Positions 25,314 to 34,298 of a DNA stretch of 64,000 nt are shown piece by piece. Location: assembly GCA_903879715.1 (NCBI GenBank), contig CAIRMR010000016.1, forward strand, positions 1-64,000, given 5' to 3'. The translations under genes were made by a program, and so were the position numbers. This stretch comes from an uncultured Bacteroidales bacterium (GTDB lineage: Bacteria > Bacteroidota > Bacteroidia > Bacteroidales > UBA4417). Under the pieces are notes generated by a model. That model worked only from the letters and a program-made list of their open reading frames with translations, was not told the origin of the DNA and did no database searches. Every line of letters starts with the position of its first letter. The first letter of the stretch is position 1.

Positions 25314-26276
25314 ATGAAACAGCTTTACTTCAATTTTGTTTTACCTCCTTTATTAATTTCCCTGTTACTCTGGAGTGTTATTGTTTGGGAAACGGGCGTA
25401 AGTATAAGCAGCGCTGTGGTGTTCGTGCTTGTAACAGCTCTTGTCTTACTAAATATGAGAACTGTAAATCAAATAAAAAATTTACGGAATAACCTTCTGA
25501 ATATTGAAAACGGATCATTAATTAAAATTGACACCAGAGGAAAAGGAGTTTTTGCTGAACTGAATCAAACTCTCAGCAATATTTTTCAGCGGATCAGGAA
25601 ACAGGAAGATGAATTGCAACGCGAAAAGCTTCGCAGGCTCCGTTCTGTAATTGATGGGCAGGACCAGGAACGCAACCGCCTGTCTCGTGAATTGCATGAT
25701 GGTATTGGTCAATCGCTTATTGCCGTTAAGCTGCAGCTCGAAAATGCTGAAACGCAGAATTATTCGATGATGAGGGCCGGAATTGACTCCGCCAAAAACA
25801 TGATTGACATCACGATTGAAGAAGTGCGAAGAGTTTGCAATGCACTATTACCGGCAGCCCTGAACGAGTTCGGAATTGTTTCGACTTTGAGAGCGCTTAG
25901 CTCCGAACTGGGGTCTTTGGCTGGGTTTAAAGCTGTTTTTGAAAATGAAGGTTCACTGGACAGAATGTCTAAAAAGTCGCAGATCTATATTTACCGTATT
26001 GCACAGGAAGCACTGAACAACATCACAAAACACGCAAGAGCCACTCAGGTATTGCTAAAACTCAGCCGGATAAATAATATAGTTACTTTAGAAGTATCTG
26101 ACAACGGAAAAGGTTTTATATTTGACCCGGTTTGTTTTGCCCAGCGAAATGGTTTGCAGAATATGCGCGAAAGAACGAATTTGCTGGACGGCGAATTCGT
26201 AGTGAACAGTCTGCCAAGTAATGGCACAACAATAAAGGTTTCAATACCTTACGACATTGAAAATGGAAAAGATTAA
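25314..26276 (+). CDS. NarL-type membrane sensor histidine kinase
   Basis: 320 residues. Two N-terminal membrane segments (about 9-25 and 31-48) enclose almost no periplasmic loop, so the signal is probably sensed within the membrane or cytosol. A linker is followed by a HisKA_3 dimerisation domain with the phospho-acceptor His128 in RLSRELHDGIGQS. The ATPase domain has the N-box around Asn235 (EALNNITKHA), DNGKG (263-267) and GLQNMRER (280-287). The last 20 bp overlap the response-regulator gene, its evident partner. Confidence 0.94.
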   Translation: MKQLYFNFVLPPLLISLLLWSVIVWETGVSISSAVVFVLVTALVLLNMRTVNQIKNLRNNLLNIENGSLIKIDTRGKGVFAELNQTLSNIFQRIRKQEDELQREKLRRLRSVIDGQDQERNRLSRELHDGIGQSLIAVKLQLENAETQNYSMMRAGIDSAKNMIDITIEEVRRVCNALLPAALNEFGIVSTLRALSSELGSLAGFKAVFENEGSLDRMSKKSQIYIYRIAQEALNNITKHARATQVLLKLSRINNIVTLEVSDNGKGFIFDPVCFAQRNGLQNMRERTNLLDGEFVVNSLPSNGTTIKVSIPYDIENGKD

Positions 26277-26922
26277 ATTGATTTTGGTGGATGACCATCA
26301 ACTGGTACGAACAGGAATTGCCAATTTACTGGCAGGAGAAACGGGTTTCGAAATAATAGGTGAAGCTGCCGATGCGAAGGATTTATTTGAATTACTCAGG
26401 AAATCGCAACCCGACATTACCGTGCTTGACATTGCATTACCAGGAATGTCGGGCATAGAAATTACAAAGAAGCTTCACAACGATTATCCTGGGATCCGCA
26501 TCCTGATTCTTTCGATGCACACTTCCGAAGAATTTATTTTTAACGCAATTAATTCCGGGGCAAGAGGATATTTGCCTAAAAACACTTCACGGAAAGAGTT
26601 AATAGAAGCGATTTATGCTATTCATCGGGGGGAAGAGTTTTTTGCCGAAAGCATTTCGAATGTAATTCTGAAGAGTTATATCAAAAAGGCAAAATCTGAC
26701 TCACAGGAAGACGAAAACAATGAAAATCTGCTGTCAAAACGTGAGATAGAAGTCCTGAAGCTTTTTGCCGAAGGCATGACTAACCAGGAGATTGCCGATA
26801 AACTATTTATCAGTATCCGTACGGTTGAGTCACATAAAAATCATATTATGGCCAGGCTTGAGCTTAAAACAACCGTTGACCTGGTAAAATTCGCCATCAG
26901 GAATAATATAGTTTTGCTATAA
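26257..26922 (+). CDS. NarL/FixJ family response regulator
   Basis: 221 residues. A receiver domain (about 5-125) has the acidic pair Asp12-Asp13, phospho-acceptor Asp58 (VLDIALPGMSG) and Lys108 (YLPKN). A LuxR-type helix-turn-helix (about 155-215) has LSKREIEVLKLFAEGMTNQE and the recognition helix SIRTVESHKNHI. The start could also be Met3. It is cognate to the overlapping kinase gene. The final 30 coding bases and the stop codon are duplicated in tandem just downstream. Confidence 0.95.
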   Translation: MKMEKIKLILVDDHQLVRTGIANLLAGETGFEIIGEAADAKDLFELLRKSQPDITVLDIALPGMSGIEITKKLHNDYPGIRILILSMHTSEEFIFNAINSGARGYLPKNTSRKELIEAIYAIHRGEEFFAESISNVILKSYIKKAKSDSQEDENNENLLSKREIEVLKLFAEGMTNQEIADKLFISIRTVESHKNHIMARLELKTTVDLVKFAIRNNIVLL

Positions 26923-26954
26923 AGCCATCAGGAATAATATAGTTTTGCTATAAA
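26893..26954 (+). repeat. Perfect 31-bp tandem duplication over the response-regulator stop
   Basis: Bases 26893-26923 are repeated exactly at 26924-26954. The first copy supplies the C-terminal residues and the stop codon; the second is untranslated. Its identity suggests a recent slippage event. Confidence 0.95.
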
Positions 26955-27036
26955 ACAGACATCTTGATAAATGAAAGAATGTCAGATGTGGAATCATAAT
27001 GCACTAACCTTATTCGCGAATCTAACCTCAAACAAA

Positions 27037-27546
27037 ATGAAAAACCTGTTATTTCTTGCTCTTATACTCCTTCCGGCTATGACCTTCGCCCAAATGAATC
27101 AAAAGGCTCTGGATGAGAAGAAAGGGAATGAAATGCTTATCGGGTATTGCAACCGCGATGGATTTGCAAGCGTGAACAGTAATTTTGATTCGGCCTTCAA
27201 GGCTGAATACCAGATTTACAAAGCGGATGAAGTTACCATGAAACAGCTTACAGGAAAGTTGAATGACATTGAAGTGACTTTAGTAATGGCAAGCTGGTGC
27301 GGCGACAGCAAGGAATGGGTTCCAAGGTTTTATAAAATTATGGATAACCTGGACTTCCCTTACAAAAACCTTACCCTGATCTGCGTTGACCGATCAAAAA
27401 AAGCGCCTGGAACCAATGTAGATGCTTTGAAAATAGAACTGGTACCAACCTTTATTTTTTATCGCAATAAAACTGAACTTGGTCGTATTGTTGAGGTGCC
27501 GGCGGATTTGATGGAGAAAGAAATTCTGAATGTTTTATCAAAATAG
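27037..27546 (+). CDS. Thioredoxin-fold exported protein with CGDS active site
   Basis: 169 residues from ATG 27037, where a signal peptide begins (NLLFLALILLPAMTFAQ); the 22 codons before it are atypical. The thioredoxin-like core reads VMASWCGDSKEWVPRFYKI, then LICVDRSKK and a cis-Pro loop VPTFIFYRN. The second active-site Cys is Ser, so it should act as a monothiol protein rather than a disulphide reductase with a CxxC pair. WCGDS proteins of this kind are frequent in Bacteroidota, with no settled role. Periplasmic location is inferred. Confidence 0.85.
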   Translation: MKNLLFLALILLPAMTFAQMNQKALDEKKGNEMLIGYCNRDGFASVNSNFDSAFKAEYQIYKADEVTMKQLTGKLNDIEVTLVMASWCGDSKEWVPRFYKIMDNLDFPYKNLTLICVDRSKKAPGTNVDALKIELVPTFIFYRNKTELGRIVEVPADLMEKEILNVLSK

Positions 27547-27620
27547 ACTTTATTGAAACAGAACTTTTATTAAATTTAAAGTTTATTTCGGACATTTTAA
27601 ACACTTTAATACTATGAAGT

Positions 27621-28973
27621 ATGAGACTTTTATATTTTTTCGTTTTAGTTTTTTTGATTTCTTCTTGTACAAAAGAGAAAACGCAGGATACCCCCAAAAC
27701 GCCCAAACCCGAATTTAAAGTAGAGATCGTATCAGGCAATCAACAAAATGGCTTTATAAATCAGGAACTGGCTAATCCAATAACAATTAAAGTTACCAGT
27801 CCGGAAGGTACTTTATATAACAGGGCCAGCATAGCATTAATTACAACTGATGGAAATTTGATTTCCCGAAATGGGTTTTACCCTTCGGGCACTTACCTGG
27901 TTTATTGGATGTTAGGCTGCAAAGAAGGTATTCAGAATGCGGCTGTCATTGTATCTGATTCGGCTGAAAAACCGATTGATACGATTCAAATATCAGCACT
28001 TGTTGCCAGGGATAATCCATGGAACAGGGTATGCGGATTGCCGGTAAAAGTGGAAGAGTTAAAGTTCAATCTCTCGCATGTCCTCAAATTTATTGAACAT
28101 CCCGGTGGCATCTTTTATACCTTACTAATCTCATACTCTGACTATTTAATTTATTCGTCAGCAGATAATGGAGAAACATGGACTGAAACATCTAATTGCA
28201 CTGCCTATATGCACGTGCATGATCTTACGGTGGATGCAAATGGAAATTTCTTCCTGTCAACCGACAAAGGATTATTTAAATCTTCCGATTGTAAAAGCTG
28301 GAAAAAAGTAATAGATGGCATGATGGACAAATGCTTTAGTATTGATAATCAAACACTTTTCGCATGTGAATTCTTATTCAAAACTATTTATCGTTCGGAT
28401 GATAAAGGTGAGACATGGAACAAAACTTCCATTTCTCATATCAATGAATCCAATGCACGGTGGTATTCGGAAGGTATCCGCCAAATAAAAAGGATTGACA
28501 ACAACAAAATACTTTTGCTCGACGACAACAAAGATTTATTACTTTCGAAAGATAATGGCACAACCTGGGAACTGTTTACCAATACCAACCAGTTTTTTCA
28601 TAAAACAGGATTTATTTTGAAGGACAACGCCCTGTACCTGGTTGATATAACAGGTGGTGAATCGATTCCGAAGGTATATAAATCGGACATTACAAATGTA
28701 TCGTGGTCGTTGTTTTGCACACTGAACCACGCCCCCCATAATTTGGATGATTTAAATAAAATATCAAGTACTATTGACTACCTTTATTTCTTGACCTCCA
28801 GTGGTCTTTATAAGGTAAATCAAAATGGCGACACGTTAAATATTACAAATAATATCTGGAGTAAAATGGTTAATATCAACAACTTCCTTGTTTCAAAACA
28901 AGGGACTTTTCTTGTAGGATCCGACTATTCCGATGGCAAAAGCATATTCAGAAGCAAACTTAGCCAGCCTTGA
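27621..28973 (+). CDS. Lipoprotein with Asp-box (BNR-like) repeats
   Basis: 450 residues with a lipobox (LISSC, Cys16), so it is membrane-anchored and probably surface-exposed. After an N-terminal Ig-like region (about 30-135) come at least three Asp-box motifs, SADNGETWTE, SDDKGETWNK and SKDNGTTWEL, and a degenerate TDKGLFKSSD. This indicates a beta-propeller of the sialidase/photosynthesis-stability-factor type. No sialidase catalytic residues are recognisable. The function is unknown; ligand binding at the cell surface is a reasonable guess. Confidence 0.75.
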   Translation: MRLLYFFVLVFLISSCTKEKTQDTPKTPKPEFKVEIVSGNQQNGFINQELANPITIKVTSPEGTLYNRASIALITTDGNLISRNGFYPSGTYLVYWMLGCKEGIQNAAVIVSDSAEKPIDTIQISALVARDNPWNRVCGLPVKVEELKFNLSHVLKFIEHPGGIFYTLLISYSDYLIYSSADNGETWTETSNCTAYMHVHDLTVDANGNFFLSTDKGLFKSSDCKSWKKVIDGMMDKCFSIDNQTLFACEFLFKTIYRSDDKGETWNKTSISHINESNARWYSEGIRQIKRIDNNKILLLDDNKDLLLSKDNGTTWELFTNTNQFFHKTGFILKDNALYLVDITGGESIPKVYKSDITNVSWSLFCTLNHAPHNLDDLNKISSTIDYLYFLTSSGLYKVNQNGDTLNITNNIWSKMVNINNFLVSKQGTFLVGSDYSDGKSIFRSKLSQP

Positions 28974-29090
28974 TATTCACTTATGCCCTTACTGATACCA
29001 ATCAACAGCCTGCTTCCATGAAACCGACAACCGGAAAATACCAAACCGGAATCCAACAAATCTGAAACAATAACCTTCGAACGGAAATAA

Positions 29091-29936
29091 ATGATCAACC
29101 TTACCCATACCATTACCGAAACACAGACTGCCATTCAAAAACAGATTTCCGAAGGCAAAACCATTGGCTTTGTCCCAACCATGGGCGCTCTTCACGAAGG
29201 ACATCTTACACTGATCAGGCGGGCCGCTCTTGAGAACGACTTTGTTGTAGTAAGCATTTTTGTGAACCCGATACAGTTCAATAATCCGGAAGATTTAGCA
29301 AAGTATCCGCGAAACCTTAACGCGGACATTCAACAACTTGAAGGAACCGGCTGTAATCTTGTCTTTGCGCCAACAGCGGATGAAATGTATCCTGAACCGG
29401 ATTTAACAGAATTTGATTTCGGGCAGCTCGACAAAGTAATGGAAGGCAAGTTCAGACCTGGCCATTTCAATGGAGTAGCGATAGCAGTAAAAAGACTTTT
29501 CGAAATTGTAACACCTACAAAAGCATACTTTGGCGAAAAAGACTTTCAACAACTGGCTATTATTAATAAAATGGTTAGCTTGTTACAGATCCCTGTTGAG
29601 ATAGTACCCTGCCCTATTGTTCGCGAAACTGACGGACTTGCTATGAGTTCTCGTAACGCAAGGTTAACTCCTGAGCAACGGGCCGAAGCACCGGTTATCT
29701 TCAAAGCTCTTTCGAGCGTAAAAGAAAACTATTCCTGGTTTATTCCCGACGGCGTTAAACAACTTGTGACTGGAGAAATACAGGAAAATCATTATTTCAG
29801 GGTTGAATATGTAAGTATAGTCGATACTGAAACACTTTTACCGTTCGAGGATTGGCAGGATGTGGAGCATGCCGTGGTTTGTGTGGCTGCTTTCATTGGC
29901 AAAGTCAGGCTTATTGATAACATTGTATTGTATTAA
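29091..29936 (+). CDS. panC: Pantothenate synthetase
   Basis: Joins pantoate and beta-alanine with ATP to form pantothenate, the precursor of coenzyme A. It has 281 residues, the usual length. Motifs are PTMGALHEGH (29-38), the nucleotidyl-transferase signature; VVVSIFVNPIQF; GEKDFQQL; and the KMSKS-like MSSRNARL. No panB or panD lies beside it in this window. The start ATG 29091 gives the canonical N-terminus. Confidence 0.97.
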   Translation: MINLTHTITETQTAIQKQISEGKTIGFVPTMGALHEGHLTLIRRAALENDFVVVSIFVNPIQFNNPEDLAKYPRNLNADIQQLEGTGCNLVFAPTADEMYPEPDLTEFDFGQLDKVMEGKFRPGHFNGVAIAVKRLFEIVTPTKAYFGEKDFQQLAIINKMVSLLQIPVEIVPCPIVRETDGLAMSSRNARLTPEQRAEAPVIFKALSSVKENYSWFIPDGVKQLVTGEIQENHYFRVEYVSIVDTETLLPFEDWQDVEHAVVCVAAFIGKVRLIDNIVLY

Positions 29937-30076
29937 GAAAATTCTAATTCTCTTTTTTGAAATACAGAGAGGAAATTAACTAATTTTTTGAAATAAGTCA
30001 TCAAATTGTTTCGATCTGCCATTGTCAAATTAAAATATTTACTATTTTTACATATTGAATATGATGTGTGGAAGTA
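29937..30076. other. Short AT-rich intergenic gap
   Basis: No hairpin with a T-run or gene was recognised after panC. Confidence 0.3.
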
Positions 30077-30289
30077 TTATTTGCATTTGCTAAACAACTG
30101 ATTATTTATTACTAAAATTAAACCGCTGGTTCCGGGAAAAGTTTTATCAATAATAATGCCTCCGCATAAGGAGTAATCGTTACCCATCAAAGCCGGTTTT
30201 CTCAATACTTCGAGTATTTGTTCTGATTTTGGGTCAGATGTGTCCCAAAATGGCCTGCTTACCCTATATGTCAATTGTTCAATACGCAT
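30077..30289 (-). CDS. Candidate small protein, 70 residues
   Basis: A short frame starting at ATG 30289, with the sequence MRIEQLTYRVSRPFWD near its N-terminus and a GGIIIDKTFPG segment later. It has no signal peptide or membrane span, and I do not recognise a family. The main support is a perfect -7 element, TACTTTTG at 30292-30299, directly before the ATG, which would give a nearly leaderless message. The open frame continues upstream to 30433, but the promoter argues against that longer form. It may equally be non-coding. Confidence 0.35.
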   Translation of the reverse strand: MRIEQLTYRVSRPFWDTSDPKSEQILEVLRKPALMGNDYSLCGGIIIDKTFPGTSGLILVINNQLFSKCK

Positions 30290-30291
30290 AG

Positions 30292-30299
30292 CAAAAGTA
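30292..30299 (-). promoter_or_regulatory. -7 element TACTTTTG before the 70-residue candidate gene
   Basis: Perfect TAnnTTTG on the minus strand, two bases before the ATG. Confidence 0.45.
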
Positions 30300-30445
30300 A
30301 TTTTTTTTGCACTGTAACAGACTGTATAATAACCACATATGATTTTATTTATAATTACAATTAACCTTGGCAAGGTTGTTGATTTTCGGTTTACTGCGTT
30401 TTCCTGACAAAGGAAAAAACTTGGATACTTCATATAGCTCAGATA

Positions 30446-32485
30446 ATGGACGAAAACTTTACAAGTAAATACAGATCATCAGTGTCGGAGATTTCGGTTT
30501 ACCAATTGGTAAACGCTTTATCTGATGCTGCTTTTGTTTGTGATCAAACAGGCCGTATAATTTACTGTTCTGATCATGTTATTCCTTTTTTCGGTATTTC
30601 AGATAAAGCAAGAGTAATTGGAAGCAGCTTTCAATCCTATATAGCCTATGAGTTTATTGATGAGGCATATTTTATGCTGTCAAATACAGTGAATGGAGGC
30701 AATAACCAGAAAACAGGAAAATTCCCCGTAAAAAGAGGATTAACTGAAACATTTTATGCCTCCATAACTTTTGCCCCAATTGCCAATGATAGCATTTCCG
30801 GTAATTATATACTGGTAACTTTCCGCGAAGCTCCTGTTGCAGATCCTGAAATTGGACTTTTACACAAAAAAGATGTACGGCATTCGCGCTTAGTTGAAAT
30901 TTTAAGCAATACCACAGTTCAATCAGGTGACAGAACCAGTAAACTGGTGTCCCAGATCGGAGAAACCCTTGGCGCAATTACCTGTACTTACAGCTGCTTC
31001 GAAAAAGGAGAGTTGCATCCGTATGCGGCATGGGAATCTCCATTTAATAAAGGCATCACTCCTCAATTATTTGGCAAACAGATTTTTGATTACCTGAATG
31101 ATCATAAAGAAACCCTTTCTGTAATCCGGAAACCATTGCTGACAGAGTTTCTGAAATCGGAACCCTCGTACAACGAAGAGTCGGGAGTTAAGGCTATATT
31201 GGGATTTACTATTACTAAAAACAAAGTGGTTGACGGGATACTGACTGCAGTTTTTCCATTTAACTATACGCTTTCAAATTTCGATAAACTATTTATCCAG
31301 ACTATATCAACTGTAATAGAGAATGAAAGTAATGCCGGAAATGATAATACCGTATCTGTTGAACCATCATTCCGTGATCTGATTGATCGTTTTGCTGACC
31401 CCATTTTTATTCTTTCAGAGGAAGGAATACTGCTGGAAGCAAATGAAAGTGCTCTGAAATATTATGGTTACGAACGGGAAGCTCTGATCGGGCAAAATCC
31501 GTTACTCTTATCGGCTGAAGGAAAAGATGATTCGGAATTGATCCGCCAGATGCTGGAAAAGACTCTTAACGGAGAACCACAAAAATATGAATGGATGGTA
31601 AAGAATAAAAAAGGTGAAATTCTTCCAACCGAAATCAGCCTGACTAGAAGCAATTATAAAGGACAGGAAACAGTAATAGCAGCAGTACGGGATTTAACTG
31701 AGACGAAAAAGGTTGTGAACGAATTACTTCGCCACAATCACGAACTGGTTGAATCCAATCTGAGTAAAGATAAGTTTTTCAGCATATTTGCGCATGATTT
31801 AAAGAATCCGTTCCAAGGATTACTCGGCTTTATTGATCTGTTGTACGAAGATCTAGATGAACTGAGCAATGAACAGGTTAAGGAATATTTATCGAATGTT
31901 CGTAATGCTTCCTATCACACCTATGCTTTACTCGAGAATTTGCTTGAATGGTCGAGGATTCAAAGCGGGAAAATGCCATTTACACCTACAGTTTTTGATA
32001 TCCATGACGAAATAAGCTCAGTAATAACGGTACTCGACAACAATGCTACCCAAAAGGATATTAAACTTATAAATGAAGTGGATTCGCATATTATGGTTGA
32101 AGCCGACCGCAATATGATACGCTCTGTAATTCAGAATATCGTTACCAATTCCATTAAATTTTCTAATTCCAACGGACGAGTCGTAATCAGAGGCCGGGTG
32201 CCAATAAACTATACTAAGGTTAAGAATACAACAGAACCTGGAGATCGCCAGTGGCTTGAAATAAGTATATCGGATAATGGAATCGGGATACCCGAAGAAA
32301 TTTTGCCAAAACTTTTCAAACTCAACGGACAATATTCCTCTACTGGCACAGCCAATGAACCCGGTACAGGCCTTGGGTTGGTTTTATGCCACGAAATGGT
32401 TGAGAAAAACGGCGGCCGCATTTGGGCAGAAAGTATACCAGGACAGGGAACTACCTTTATTTTTACGATATTGCTGAGTAATTAA
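30446..32485 (+). CDS. Soluble PAS-GAF-PAS histidine kinase
   Basis: 679 residues with no signal peptide or membrane segment, so a cytosolic sensor. PAS domain at about 18-130, a GAF-like middle domain (about 145-290), a second PAS at about 308-422 (FADPIFILSEEGILLEANES), then HisKA with His450 in FAHDLKNPFQG. The ATPase domain has DNGIGIPEE and GTGLGLVLCHEM. There is no receiver domain and no response-regulator gene alongside. Its kinase core is closely similar to that of the next gene, which suggests duplication. Confidence 0.93.
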   Translation: MDENFTSKYRSSVSEISVYQLVNALSDAAFVCDQTGRIIYCSDHVIPFFGISDKARVIGSSFQSYIAYEFIDEAYFMLSNTVNGGNNQKTGKFPVKRGLTETFYASITFAPIANDSISGNYILVTFREAPVADPEIGLLHKKDVRHSRLVEILSNTTVQSGDRTSKLVSQIGETLGAITCTYSCFEKGELHPYAAWESPFNKGITPQLFGKQIFDYLNDHKETLSVIRKPLLTEFLKSEPSYNEESGVKAILGFTITKNKVVDGILTAVFPFNYTLSNFDKLFIQTISTVIENESNAGNDNTVSVEPSFRDLIDRFADPIFILSEEGILLEANESALKYYGYEREALIGQNPLLLSAEGKDDSELIRQMLEKTLNGEPQKYEWMVKNKKGEILPTEISLTRSNYKGQETVIAAVRDLTETKKVVNELLRHNHELVESNLSKDKFFSIFAHDLKNPFQGLLGFIDLLYEDLDELSNEQVKEYLSNVRNASYHTYALLENLLEWSRIQSGKMPFTPTVFDIHDEISSVITVLDNNATQKDIKLINEVDSHIMVEADRNMIRSVIQNIVTNSIKFSNSNGRVVIRGRVPINYTKVKNTTEPGDRQWLEISISDNGIGIPEEILPKLFKLNGQYSSTGTANEPGTGLGLVLCHEMVEKNGGRIWAESIPGQGTTFIFTILLSN

Positions 32486-32951
32486 CTGATTTATTTTTAC
32501 ATTCCGTATATTCAGAAAGCAAATAGCTTTTTATATTAATTATACTATTCTAGCCTGAGCTATTCACAAACTTAGTGAACTCTATGAGCCATTGAGCCTT
32601 GCTGGATCACTAAGAATCACTAAGATAATTTAAGTCGGGCTTTTCCTGAACAGTTCAGGCTAGCATTAAGGCCGGTATCACTTAAGAATCTGCAGACTCC
32701 AATCACAAATTCCAGACCATAATCTCGCAAGTTATTATAGCGCAAAGCGTTTAGAATACTTTGAGTTAATTTTCAATTTCAATTCTAAAAAAAACTCTTT
32801 ACTAAATTCAATTGATTTTGAAAGCCGATTGAACATTATTTCAAATAATTAGTTTGAAAAATATAGTAATTTCAACTGTTTTTCGATCTTTGCGTTAGTT
32901 ATCTCCTGGGTTTTAAAGCTTTAACGCGCATTTACCAATTAATATTCATAT
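32486..32951. other. Intergenic region between the two PAS kinases
   Basis: No gene is seen. A 9-bp inverted repeat, CTAGCCTGA (32550-32558) and TCAGGCTAG (32655-32663), bounds about 114 bp that include CACTAAGAATCACTAAG words. This may be a degenerate small repeat element. The remainder is AT-rich. Confidence 0.4.
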
Positions 32952-34160
32952 ATGTTTGATCAGTCAGATGGCATGAAGCCTTTGGTACAAGACGACAGAA
33001 TTGATAATTTTTTCTTGCAATTATCAAATCCTGAAAATAATGTCTGGGAACTTATATTTGATTCGATGCCCGATATGGTAGCATTGATTGATCTGAACAA
33101 TATCGTAGTGAAGGCTAATAAAGCCATGCGGCAAAGGGTTAATATCGGTGATCAGAGTTTAATCGGTCATTCATGTAATAAACTCATGCACGATCATGGA
33201 TGTACCATTTCCAATTGTCCGCATTTGAATATGATCAACGACAGGAAACCACATTCGGTTGAGTTGTATGAGCCCAAATTTGAAATGTATTTAAATATTT
33301 CCACAACTCCTATATTTGATGCTGATAAAAATTTATTAGGAAGTTTACATATTGCGCGGGATATCTCAATTCAAAAGGAATCCGAAGACAAGCTCACGAA
33401 ATTAAATAATGAGCTGAATGAGCTGAATCAAAGTAAAGATAAATTCTTCAGCATTGTTGCGCATGATCTGCGAAGCCCCTTTCAGGGCATGTTAGGATTT
33501 ACCGACCTGATTCTTGACGATATTGATACCCTGAGTAAAGCAGAGATAAATGAATACCTTCTAAAAGTCAGGGATTCGGCGTACAGCACATTTACTTTAC
33601 TCGAAAACCTTCTGGACTGGTCGAGATTGCAAACCGGAAGACTGGAATACAAACCTTCGGAGTTCAGTTTATGCGAGGATGTTGAATCGGTTATTAGCTT
33701 ATTGGACTCTAACGCGCAGAGCAAGAATATTAATTTAATCAACAATCTGACAGACAAATATATCGTGAATGCTGACCGGCGAATGGTGCATTCGATTTTG
33801 CTTAACCTGACCACAAACGCGATAAAATTCACTTACCCTGGCGGATCTGTTTCCTTTGATGCGGGAATAAAAGCAATCTGTGAATACAATTCCAAAAACC
33901 AAACCAAAGGCTGTAATCATAAATCACTGGAAATAAGCATTTCGGATACCGGGGTAGGAATTTCACCTGAAGGAATAAAGAAGATTTTAAATATTGATGA
34001 GCATTTTACACTTTCGGGAACATCAAATGAACAAGGCGCCGGCCTTGGGCTCATATTAGTAAAAGAAATGACAGAAAAGCAAGGCGGCAAACTAACAATT
34101 AATAGCCAGGAAGGGAAAGGGTCAGTTTTCACATTTTCTTTGCCGATGGCTGAAAAGTAG
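32952..34160 (+). CDS. Soluble PAS histidine kinase with Cys-containing PAS domain
   Basis: 402 residues, cytosolic. One PAS domain (about 30-140) carries three clustered Cys residues (Cys75, Cys84 and Cys89) in the arrangement C-x8-C-x4-CP, seen in a subset of PAS domains and possibly redox- or metal-responsive. A short coiled coil (about 143-162) leads to HisKA with His171 in VAHDLRSPFQG. The ATPase domain follows (DTGVGISPEG, GAGLGLILVKEM). There is no receiver or adjacent regulator. It resembles the preceding kinase in its catalytic half. Confidence 0.93.
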   Translation: MFDQSDGMKPLVQDDRIDNFFLQLSNPENNVWELIFDSMPDMVALIDLNNIVVKANKAMRQRVNIGDQSLIGHSCNKLMHDHGCTISNCPHLNMINDRKPHSVELYEPKFEMYLNISTTPIFDADKNLLGSLHIARDISIQKESEDKLTKLNNELNELNQSKDKFFSIVAHDLRSPFQGMLGFTDLILDDIDTLSKAEINEYLLKVRDSAYSTFTLLENLLDWSRLQTGRLEYKPSEFSLCEDVESVISLLDSNAQSKNINLINNLTDKYIVNADRRMVHSILLNLTTNAIKFTYPGGSVSFDAGIKAICEYNSKNQTKGCNHKSLEISISDTGVGISPEGIKKILNIDEHFTLSGTSNEQGAGLGLILVKEMTEKQGGKLTINSQEGKGSVFTFSLPMAEK

Positions 34161-34298
34161 CAGGTAAATATAGTTATAAGACTTTTGAATTACAGAATAC
34201 TGATTGTGGATTACGAACTGATTTGAGATGTTTTTTCTCACCTTTTCTGTTTCTTTTTCTCGCTCTCCCACAGTTCCTCAGTCACCTCTGTTCCACCC

